A stretch of 64,000 nt of DNA from Rhodosporidiobolus odoratus (taxonomy: Eukaryota > Basidiomycota > Microbotryomycetes > Sporidiobolales > Sporidiobolaceae). Below the pieces are notes generated by a model. It was given only the letters and a program-made list of their open reading frames with translations, searched no databases and was not told where the DNA came from. The translations under genes and the position numbers were made by a program. Below, piece by piece: positions 30,301 to 39,769 of the stretch (position 1 is its first letter; each line of letters starts with the position of its first letter). The DNA is taken from assembly GCA_034387635.1 (NCBI GenBank), contig JAOANU010000008.1, positions 868,001-932,000 on the forward strand, given 5' to 3'.

Positions 30301-31223
30301 AGTTCAGGTGTACCCCCGAGTGAGTATGCGGCGAGGACTGCATCGGCGAGAGGCAAGGTCAAGAGGGTGTTAATCGAAGCGCGAAAAGAAAAGAACGGAC
30401 GATGGTGCGCGCAGTGATTGTGGAAACCGTCATCGTTGAAGAAGGTATGCGAGTGCAGGTGATTGTGCTGTGCCGAAGTTTGGGAAGAATACGTTTGAAA
30501 AAAGAAAAAAAAAAAGGGTTAGCCGCGGCTCGTTCTGTACGGAATCTCTTGGTGGTGTTCGCGGCAGCAGGCTACAACGTCGGCGGCACGGCATAAGCTG
30601 CACATACTGTCGCCTCTATAACCGAAGTGCAACCTGTCTGTTTTGTGTCTGTTGTCTTTGGCTTCACCGAGCCAAGAAAGAAACACCGGACAACGCGTCC
30701 TGCCTCTTCTCGTCATCGCGTGTCTGTCAGACAGGATGCCCAAGGAAGAGTGCGACCACCTTCCTTCGTCCGGGGTTTCCACCACCCCGTGAGCGTTGGC
30801 GCTAGAAGCACGCGCCCCACCTCCTCTTTGCCCGATATAGTGAGATGAGCGTGACACGCTTCAAACCACGAGTACAGGGAAGGAGCCTGTACGCACCTGC
30901 AAGCACCTAGTGACAGTCTCCTTTGCTTCATCTGTGATTCCGCCCAGTCCGCCGGTTTGACCAGGGAGAGGACAAGTGATCGAGCCAAACAATCTCGTCC
31001 TCTCTGCCTCTCCCAAGTGTTTCTGATCCGGATTGAAAGCAGGACGAGTGGTGGAAGAGGAGAGTGAAGCACGTGGTGAGACTGAAGGCGAAGGTGGGGG
31101 TGGATACGAGTGGAGGGAAGTGGTTGATGAGGAGGAGGAGGAGGAGGAGGCGGGAGGGTTAAAGGTGGGAAGGAGGGAGTTGGAGGGTTGACGGGCGTGT
31201 CGGCGAGATGGAAAGGGGGCCAT
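27393..31223 (-). CDS. Questin-oxidase-like (DUF4243, AflY/GedK type) protein with Ser-rich C-terminal extension
   Basis: The family includes Baeyer-Villiger-type oxidases of polyketide pathways, but many fungal members have no known substrate. It starts at 31223 (MAPFPSRRHARQPSNSL) with a Ser/Pro-rich leader. The conserved part crosses several introns: FFNDDGFHNHCAHH joined to LLAAYSLGGTPELLED; MHEGNWKDYLGDERYYPNYL; YYLKGHRTSTIPIIEHYLFS; LLRCLSGAIHPLIHIGHGVE then FGLDGVVAEGLAQ. Later come WISTVIYAASSRPG, RLDFFL joined to MHTLTSLIFLPPLLQ, and VIRSLFFAATHFG. After the domain, a Ser/Pro-rich tail ends in a charged EEREREMRRVREQEERELMA. A Ser-rich insertion (SSSSSSSTSSASSP) and an acidic, Gly-rich insertion (DDDEDEDGNQNGGGGGGEK) interrupt the core. 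No other polyketide genes are adjacent, so a biosynthetic cluster role is not supported here. Confidence 0.82.
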
Positions 31224-31484
31224 ATTCGAGTTGACTGTCCCACTGCAATGTAGCAGTAGACAACAGAGAGGGAAAAGAGGAAAGAGGAAAGAGGAAAGAG
31301 GAGGAGGCAGCACAGCGTCACCCCGCATCCCGCAAAGTGTCGCGTAGTTTCTGATTTCTCCACTCACCTTTGGGTCGCTCAAGCGACTCTCACGACAGGC
31401 GTACTGAGGAGTATGTAGCATGCCGGGCAGGTGATCCGAGGGCAGTGGAAAAAGGTATAAACAAGGATGAGCTCCGAACAAAAG

Positions 31485-31567
31485 TGACTGCACCCAGGAT
31501 TGAACTGAGGACCTTATCCGAACATGACATGTTAAGGATACGTGATGACCAACTACACCATGCGGCC
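31485..31567 (-). tRNA. tRNA-Val (anticodon AAC) with a 9-nt intron
   Basis: Minus strand, 83 nt including the discriminator base. Acceptor GGCCGCA pairs with TGCAGTC, with one C-A mismatch and one G-T pair. The D arm GTGTAGTTGGTCATCAC is like fungal and animal tRNA-Val. Anticodon stem TATCC/GGATA encloses TTAACA, a 9-nt intron TGTCATGTT after position 37, and C. T arm CTCAG-TTCAATC-CTGGG is intact. Four T residues follow the 3' end, a Pol III stop. The mismatch in the acceptor slightly lowers confidence. It lies between the divergent questin-oxidase-like gene and HDA1. Confidence 0.78.
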
Positions 31568-31822
31568 ATTATTGTAGACGGGACAAATAAAAAACCCAGA
31601 TCATCAACTTCTTTTTTTCCCCGTGTCCTGCGGCCGGTACATTTGCTACTTTCTTCCGTCGACACGCTCTCTTCTCTAGCAGGAAACGCACGCGTCAAAG
31701 CTGGCAAGCACACAGCTGTCGACCCGCCCGTACTTTGTCCCTCACTCACACCGAGCACCTCCTCCTCCATCGCTCACTCCGCACAACTCTCGCTACTCTC
31801 GCCTCGCCCAGTCGTCGCAGCC

Positions 31823-34800
31823 ATGGACAACGCCTCACAACCCATCTACACTCAAGCCATGCCAGTAGACGACTCTCAAACTGCAGCGTCCTCTTTCGCA
31901 TCTACCTCTTCTCAACCCATCCCCAGCGCGTCTACCTCAACCGCAACAAACGTAAACGGTTTCGCTCCACCTCCAGCCTCTTCCGTAGCTGCAGCCAACT
32001 TCTCCCAGCCTATCGCATCTACCTCTGCCATTCCGGACGGCGCATCTCGCTTCGAACCGTTCCCCGAACAGTCCCCCTCCAACCCACCTTTGACAGGCTT
32101 TCAATCCATCGCCTCACGCGCTGCTGAACTTCCCAACGCTCAACCGTATCGTGTACCTCCACCGTATGAAGCACCCGCGTTTAAGACGGGAGCGGGACTG
32201 AGCGAGGAGCCGCCTATACGAAGGGTGTTGAGTGCGGAAGAGGCGGTCAAGGTCGGGCCGGATGGGGTCAGGGAACCGGGAACGGTTTTGGAGGACGAGG
32301 TTACAAAGTTGAGCGTGGCCGAGGTGTACAGGTCTGGGTTCGGGAGACACAGGAGCGGTGCGTCTCGCCTTTCTTTTCCCATTTCTTCCTTTATAGGCTT
32401 GGGCTGAGTAAACACGCCCCTTCACTTTGTATCCGCTGCGCTACCTGTGTACAGGGTACTGCTATGCGAAGCAGATGACGCTTCACGCCCCTCTGGCCAA
32501 GTTCGACACGGACGATGACCGTCATCCCGAACAACCGGCTCGTATTCTTGGCATCCATCGCAAACTCGAGAGTACGTATCTCTCTCTCCTGTCACCCTTT
32601 GTAGACTCACCAACTGGCATTCCTTGCCCCTCTCACCGCAGACGGCGGTCTCCTCTCTCGCATGCAACAAGTTGCCGTCCGCGAGGTGGTTCGGGAAGAA
32701 GTCATGCTCGTTCACTCTGAAGGTCATTGGGATCGCGTTCGAGCCACAGGTTGTACGTACCCGCACCCTCCCTCTCCATCTTACACGATGATCTTCTGCA
32801 CGCGTCAATACCTCGTCAGAAAAACAATCCACCTCATCCTCCCTCGACTGACCTTCCCAATCTCACTTTCCAACTTCCCTCCGACCCAAAATGTCTGCCC
32901 CGCAGTCCAAACCATTGAATACTTGGAAACATGCAAAGAGTTCTTCGAACGCTTGTCTCTCTACGTCAATACCGATTCGGCTTATGCCGCGAGGTTGAGT
33001 TGCGGGGGAGTTATAGAAATGTGTCGAGCGGTTGCGGAAGGTCAGATTCGGAATGGGTTCGCTATCGTTCGGTGCGTTTCTCTCTAGCCTCCCTTTTTCC
33101 CTTTCCCTTCTCCTACCTTGGAAACCAAGCTGACTATGAACGGACTCGGGGGGTGCGGGGCGGGGCGGGGGAAAAACAGACCACCAGGTCACCACGCCGA
33201 ACCAGAAGAAGCCATGGGATTCTGTTTCTTCAACAATGCTGCGGTCGCGGCGAAATGGTTACGAACCGTGTATGGGTCGGGAGAACAGAAGGATGTGAAC
33301 GGGAAACCGATCAGGATGAATAGGATTTTGATTTTGGATTGGGATGTTCATCATGGTACGACGATCTCCGCCCGCCCTGTTCATGATACTGTTTCTTGAG
33401 CCTTTTCCTCTTCCCCCCGCCTTATTCGTTCTTGGTTGTCATTCTCCGCGCGAGGAATCGGACGGGATGGGATGGGACGAGGTGCGAGAGACTGATGGAT
33501 GTTGTTGACAATCGCAGGTAACGGTACCCAACGAGCTTTTGAGAACGACGCCGACATCCTCTACATCTCTCTGCATCGTCATTCGAACGGGTTCTACCCT
33601 GGAGGAGATTACGGTGCCAAGGAGTCGGTCGGATCGGGCGCGGGGCGTGGGTTGTGAGTCTCTATCTCTACTCCTCAACGCTGCAGACACTGGACACTGT
33701 GTTGACGCCGGTGATGATGATTGCCGCAGCTCGGTCAACATTCCTTTCCCTCATGAAGGAATGGGCGACGCCGATTATATTTACGCTTTTCAACAAATCG
33801 TCATGCCTATCGCTTATGAATTCGCGCCAGACTTTGTCATCGGTTCGTCTCGTCTCCTAGCCTCTCTCTCGCTCTCTCTCTCTCTTTCTTCTCTCTTTCT
33901 CCTCTACTCTTGGAGAGACAAGCCCGACTGACTACTTTTTCGTTGCAGTCTCGGCTGGATACGATGCGGCAAAGGGGGACGATTTGGGAAAGATGCTCGT
34001 CTCGCCGGACGGGTACGCTCATATGACGAATATGCTCGAGTCTTTGGCAGGGGGAAAACTTGTTTTGGCGCTTGAGGTAAGCCGCCCCGCCCCTCGCTTC
34101 GCTTCCCTCTTCGCGCCAGTCCGACCAGGGTCTAGTTCTATACCGTCTTCTGACGCCATACCTCCTCGCTTTGTCCTCAGGGCGGCTACAACGTCAACGC
34201 CATAGCCGAGTCCGCTCACGCCTGCGTCAAAGTCATCGTCGGCGATGAGCTTCCTCAACTCGCTGCGATCGGTGCCGCCAGTTTGAGCGCGACGAATACG
34301 GTGCATGAGGTGAAGCAGGTCCAGGGTGGGCATTGGAAATGTATGGGTGTGGCGGTTGAGAGTGCGGAAGGTGCGTCGGTTTTCAACCTCGTGGTTTTTC
34401 GTATCATGTCATGAGGAGAAAGAGCAAAAGAGCTCATATACCCTGTGGTTTGCCGCGCAGATCTGAACAAGGCGGGAAAGATTGAATCCCTCTCCGGTTC
34501 GTCCCCCTCGTCCCGTCTCTCCCTCTCTCCTGTACTCTTTGGCCAGCTAAGAATGGGATCACACTGACATACCCACACGGCATTTGACCTCGAAACAGAA
34601 ATTCTCAAAGCCCATCGAGTCTACGAGCTCTTTCACGAGTATGAACTGTTCAATGTTGAGATCAGTAATGCTGGGTTGCAAGATGCTTTTAGGGATCAAT
34701 TGTTGGTTTCGTACGTCGCTTTCCCTTCCTTTCCCGTCTTTTCTCTTGCTTGTCACTCGACATATCACGCGCGAAGTGCCAGTCAAGCTGAAGCGAACGC

Positions 34801-35460
34801 CGCGCGCGACAGCGAGAATGTCTACGACGCCGAAGTTCTGGTAATCTTCATGCATGATCTGTGAGCTTGCCAATCTCCTTTCCTTCTCCTTCTTCTGCAA
34901 GCCCGAACCCGAGACTGAATACCCTTACCCCTTCTTGACGACAGCGGTTCCCTCAAGGCAGCCTACACCGCCGCCACGCTCGACTCGGACCTCGAGCGGA
35001 CACAGTTGGTACGCTTGATCGCTATCTCTGTCTCTCCTCGCCAAAATACCGGAAGCTGAAGCGACTAGTCCTTGTAGCTCGACACGTCTCGCTTGATCCT
35101 TGACTGGGCACTGGTAGACCACGCTTTTGGTGTCGTCGATGTGAACTTCCTAGCCCACCTTCAGACCGTCAAGGGTCAACCGGTGCGTCCCCGTTCCCTC
35201 CCTCCCTCCCTCCCTCTTCTCTTTCGTCTTTGTCCTCGGATTTTAATCAAACGGATCCCCACCCGTCGCCTTCCCTTGCCCTTGGAAGCAGATCGACCCT
35301 TCCCGAAACCGCTCTCTCGAGAAGGAACTCGCGCTGTATATCTGGGACAATCTCGTCAGCTTGTCGAGCGCTCAACATGTCGTTCTGGTAGGAAGTGGAG
35401 CTGGGTGTGCGGCTTTGGTTGATGTCGTCAAGGAACGAGGAAGTGCGTTGCGTTTGATTG

Positions 35461-35533
<73 letters not shown>

Positions 35534-36266
35534 CCTCTCTCTGTACTTCGTCTCGCTGTTTCGATGTTTTGGTTTGCTGATCAGGTCTCTGGCGTTGTGG
35601 GTAGATATGGTCGCTCAAAGGGTTCGAGCGTGCGTTTCCGTGTTGGGACACGAGACTCCACCTGAATTGAGCGCTAGTTCAGGAGTCAGGCCCTGGTATA
35701 AAAACGTTCGTGCGATTTTCCCTGCTCTTCCGTCCTACGTTTCTCCTCTATATCTCAGGTCAAGCGACTCGGAACTGGGGAACTGACCTCGTTGCTCTTT
35801 GAACCTGGGTAGAACTCGCTCGTCCTATTGCCCTCGACCCATCCGTTGCATGAGCAAGACGCGAAAAAGTTGGCCAAAAGTCAAAAGAAGTATGGAGGGA
35901 TCGTCCGAGCTAGTCCGTCCTTTTTCTTGTCCAATTTTCCCATCCTTGCTTGGCCTCTTTCTGCTTTGCTCACGCTGAGCATTCTCTACCTCACCCTGTC
36001 CAACCTCCCCACTTCTCCTTTCAAAAAAAACAGCCGCCGAAGACGAATCCCGCCCCACTCACCTCCTCAAAGCCTCGCTTCCCAAAATCAAAGCGTTCGT
36101 GGAATCGAGGTTACCCAAAGAGGCTTTGGAACTGGCTCCGGTCGGTGCCGCATCTACTTCGGGGTCCGAGGGGACGAGGGGTACGGAGGGAGGGAGTGTC
36201 GGGAAAGAGATGGGGAGGGAGGAGAGTTTGGGAGGAGGAGGGGGAGAGGCGATGGTTGTTGGATGA
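31823..36266 (+). CDS. HDA1: Class II histone deacetylase Hda1/Clr3 with C-terminal Arb2-like domain
   Basis: Zn-dependent lysine deacetylase acting on chromatin. It starts [17 protein letters not shown], followed by a Ser/Thr/Pro-rich N-terminus. The catalytic domain is spread over many short exons: [40 protein letters not shown] (active-site His pair), [15 protein letters not shown] (zinc-ligand Asp and His), [14 protein letters not shown] and [17 protein letters not shown]. The C-terminal half matches the Arb2-type domain of fungal Hda1 proteins ([50 protein letters not shown]). I place the last exon with acceptor near 36034; it gives [15 protein letters not shown] and a stop at 36264-36266. 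The donor of that intron, GTCCGT near 35910, is my choice between frames. In fission yeast the orthologue Clr3 silences heterochromatin; the HP1 gene at 52.4 kb fits such a system. Confidence 0.92.
35462..35530 (+). repeat. (CT)n microsatellite in an HDA1 intron
   Basis: About 34 uninterrupted CT dinucleotides form most of the pyrimidine tract of one intron. A longer run would lengthen the intron without touching codons. Its length is probably polymorphic between strains. Confidence 0.95.
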
Positions 36267-36651
36267 GAAGGGAATGTGGAATGGACAGGATGCCTCAACG
36301 AGAGGGGAGTTCAAGGGCGAGGGACTGTAGCTTTCGATCGTCGGCTTTCTCTTTCTCCTGCATCCGAGGACGAGGGTGTCTCTCTCTCTCGATAACGATG
36401 TTAGGGGTCGCGAGGGCGAGGGCGCGAAGAAAGAAGAAAGATGACGGTCTCGCACGGGAAAGGTGAAAGCAGGTTTTGTGACGAGGGTGTTTCGACTGTA
36501 GGGGGGGGAGGGGGGCAGAGGCGTTTACGGGCGTTTCTGCGAATAGGGTATCACTACTAGAGTTGGGCGAATGGAACAACATGAGAGCCGTCAAAGAACA
36601 AGGTGAAGGGGTCACTGTCACGAAAGTAGAGATTCTGGGTTCGGTACGGGA

Positions 36652-36682
<31 letters not shown>

Positions 36683-36811
36683 TAGAGCGAAAAAAAAACA
36701 GGGAGGTAGGCCGGAAATCCTCATCTGCCCATCTAGCGCGCACTCGCACTCGGCCCCGCATTAACATTTGCCCTCTCCACCCTCCAAGTATCAACTTCCA
36801 AAGTCCGTCCC
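36267..36811. other. Convergent 3' region of HDA1 and GOS1
   Basis: It contains a (GA)n run at about 36652-36675 and an A-rich stretch near 36690. The region is G-rich on the plus strand before that. No gene recognised. Confidence 0.45.
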
Positions 36812-38141
36812 TCAACCAAAGTATTTCAGGATCAACCAGAAACAGACCAACGTTCCTGCTCCTCCGCCCAGCAAGATCCAATAATCGGCTTTGGTCCGTC
36901 GTTCGATGAAAGAAATGGTAGAACGGGATAGACCGAGAGTGTTGGCGGCTGAGAGGAGTCGACGTTGAGTGCCTGTATGATCGTCGCGGTCAATATTGTC
37001 TCAGGCAAGCAGAGGGAGAGGGAGGAGGTAAAGATAAAGAGGCGAGGAGGGAAAAAAGACAGACAAACCTTTCATAACCTCCCTCTGACCCGCCAGATTC
37101 CCTAAAACCGCCTGACCTTGCGCAAGGTACGCATCCAAACTCGCCGAAGTCGATCCAAGAAAATCGTGTTCTCTCAGTGCGTGATTTGTACGAGAATTGT
37201 TGTGTACTGAGGATTGGTAATCGTTTGTTCCCCCTCCTCCCATAGGAATGGAGACGTCGGCTGGAGGTTGAGGGTTATACGCGCCGGAGGAGGTGGAGGA
37301 AGAGGTGGGTCGATACCCCGTTCGACTGTTTAGACTGGCGCTGTAGTTATGTGTTGATGCAGAGGAAGAAGCGGAGGGAGGGAGCAGTTCGGATCTTGAA
37401 GAGGCGAGTTGCTGCAGGCAGGTAGGGTAGTGTCAGTATTGTCGAGCCGTGCCGGGCTGGGGATTTCGGGGGGGGGGGGGGGGGGGGGCAGACGCCTTGG
37501 GACAACCACGCCTCGCTCATATGGGCCGATCATCGAGCTCTACTCGCCCTCGACGACGTGCATAGTGCATAGTGCATACTGCCGCGGGCGCCAGGCAGAG
37601 TATACTGCCGCTAGCGCCAGAGCGCGCCTCTTGGCGCTGAAGTCCCAAGCTCGCTCGGAGAAAGCTCATGCGCTGCTACTCGCAGCGGACGACGCGAGGG
37701 GCCCTCCTCGCTCACGCACTCCACCTTTGGCGGAGTGCGCGACGCTCGTCGGGCCAGATAAAAGAGGCGCTTCGCGCCCCTCGCTCATCGCCTGCACGCT
37801 CGGCAGGCACCGGGGCCTGTGGCGGTCTCCACGGAAGGAAGAGAGGTCACCTTTTGCTGCATGTCTTTGCGACACCTGTCCCAGCGGTCTCGGTGGGCCC
37901 GCTCTTCCTCTCTGAACCTGGCGACGCGTTGGAGAGCCTTTTCCTTTTTCACGTCGACGATTTCTCGGCGAGCGAACGAGTCGTAGTCGTCGAGGGTGCG
38001 GGAGAAGGCAGCGATGCCGGCGGTGAGTTGACCGGAGAGGGCTGAAAGTTGAGTTGAAGTGGGAGGGAGGGACGAGTACGAGTCGAGGTCAGAGTTGAGT
38101 GAGGTGGATTGTCGGAGGGCGAGGGTGTAGAGCGAGTTCAT
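36812..38141 (-). CDS. GOS1: Golgi Qb-SNARE Gos1 (GS28)
   Basis: Vesicle fusion SNARE of the Golgi. Three exons: 37851-38141, 37069-37411 and 36812-36972; 264 aa. It starts MNSLYTLALRQSTSLNSDLD, followed by the helical N-terminal region (LSGQLTAGIAAFSRTLDDYD, VDVKKEKALQRVARFREEER, RDRWDRCRKDMQQK). The second exon has a Ser-rich linker, then LREHDFLGSTSASLDAYLAQ and VLGNLAGQREVMKGTQRRLL, the SNARE helix. It ends in a membrane anchor, YWILLGGGAGTLVCFWLILK-YFG, typical of a tail-anchored SNARE. Intron 1 is 439 bp, far longer than other introns here, and carries a 21-bp homopolymer. Start is 630 bp from the divergent Arf-GEF gene. Confidence 0.88.
37468..37488 (-). repeat. 21-bp G/C homopolymer in GOS1 intron 1
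   Basis: Twenty-one consecutive G on the plus strand (C on the sense strand of GOS1). The flanking part of the 439-bp intron is CG-rich and contains short inverted repeats such as CTCCACCTTTGGCGGAG and GGCGCTTCGCGCC. Confidence 0.9.
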
Positions 38142-38770
38142 CGGGGCCGTCTATTCAGTGGCTTTACAGGATCCACGCGTATTTCAATGAGGTGTCAATG
38201 TCGAGTTGAAGTTGGTGATGGAAGGTGGTGAGGTGGGGGATTTAAACAGTGGTGGTGATCGCTTTCGGGTTGGACCGGTCAGGAACTGGCAATTTGAACT
38301 AGTACTTGAGTAATTGTAACAGGTCGCTTTAGGCTGCTCGAGCCGAGTCGCGAGTTGCAGTCGAGGAAACCGAGTTCAAGATGCAACAGAACGTACTCGC
38401 TTGCTCGCTATCGACTGTCTATAACTGAGCATACAACAGGTCTACACGACTGTACACGTGTTCTTGGCCAGTCTGGACACCTCACATCAACGTCCACCCG
38501 TCAAGCCAGAGCGTGCTAACGACGTCGTCTCCGTCGCGGTCGCCCTCCGGATTCACCTCAAGCAAGAGCTGGACAACCTTGCAGAACGCGTAGGATCTAC
38601 TTAGGTACACTATAGGCAACACTTCGCGCAGCGAGGGGTCAGTCCGAGGGTCCGTCGCGCTTGTTTCCTCTTCCCGAGCCTCCCGTGCCCCGTTTAAATG
38701 TTGTCTGTTCAGCGTAGCCTGTCAACTGCTCCGACTCGATAGATCTGACCGGTTCATCCCGCAGTCTGCC
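38142..38770. promoter_or_regulatory. Shared 5' region, GOS1 and the Arf-GEF gene
   Basis: Divergent starts at 38141 (minus) and 38771 (plus). The 630 bp between them is more AT-rich around 38260-38460. No coding signal and no specific motif that I can name. Confidence 0.4.
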
Positions 38771-39738
38771 ATGGACCCGACCGCCCCTTCCATCTCTTCC
38801 TCCTCCTCGGGACCCTCCCCCTCTCCCCGCCTCGCAGCCGTAGCTATGCTCAAACGCGCCGCCTCAACCCGCGAAGCCTCCTCCTCCTCCTCTTCCTCCT
38901 CCTCCTCCTCCTCATCTCCAACCTCCCTGTCTCCCTCCCATTCTCGTTCTCCCTCGCGCACACTACCAACCATCCGTCTCAGACGCTCCCAAACCATCTC
39001 TTCTTCCTCTCCCCATTCTCACCTACACACTTTCTCGCCACATTCCCATCCTCATCCTGAAGGACCGAGTTCCGCCACTCTAGAACGAACCGCCTCGCTC
39101 TTGGCTCGTCAGCACGCCTTGGCGAAATTGACCGGGACCGCTCCTCCTTCTCCGCCTGCTCAGACCTCGCAAGGGAGGGGAGGAATTCGAGTCTTTGCAC
39201 CGGATGAACCGTTGCCGACTTTGCAAGAGCTACAGGAGAGGGCTAGGAGGAAAGTTGAACGAGAGAGGGAACGAGCGGGATCGGGATTGGGATCGGGATT
39301 GGGATTGGGAGGAGGAGGAGGAGGAGGAGGAGGAGGGAAGTCGACGGGGTTGACGAGGAACAATACCTTGGCGGGGCAACCCTCACCTGGGTCGCTTAAT
39401 CCCCTTAGCGAGAATAGTGGCTTGGAAGGACTTGGAGGAGGGTTGAAACGGAACAATACGGTGACTGGGATTGGGATTGGAGGAGCTGAAGCAGGTGCAG
39501 GTGCAGGGCAAGAAAGAGGAGGAGGAGGAGGAGGAGGAGGAGGAGGACGAGAAGCCGCTCGACTCAACCTTATGCGGAAGCTTTCGGCCAGGAGGCTTGA
39601 AGGCCCTTCTTCGTCTTCTGCGACGAGTTCGAGGGCAGCGGGCAAGCTGGAAGTACAGGGAAGATTGGGGAGGGCTCGACCGAGAAGTGGGAGTGTTGGA
39701 TCGGGAGTGCTGGGGTATCTTCCTCCATTAGCAGCTCC

Positions 39739-39769
<31 letters not shown>

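Noticed and set aside
31370..32407. 345-codon ORF starting before the HDA1 ATG at 31823
   Set aside because: The upstream part runs through the tRNA-Val gene; the family-like sequence starts at the ATG at 31823.
35361..35786. Protein with a Ser-Leu repeat encoded by the CT run
   Set aside because: The CT run lies in an HDA1 intron between conserved Arb2-like exons; the repeat peptide is read-through.
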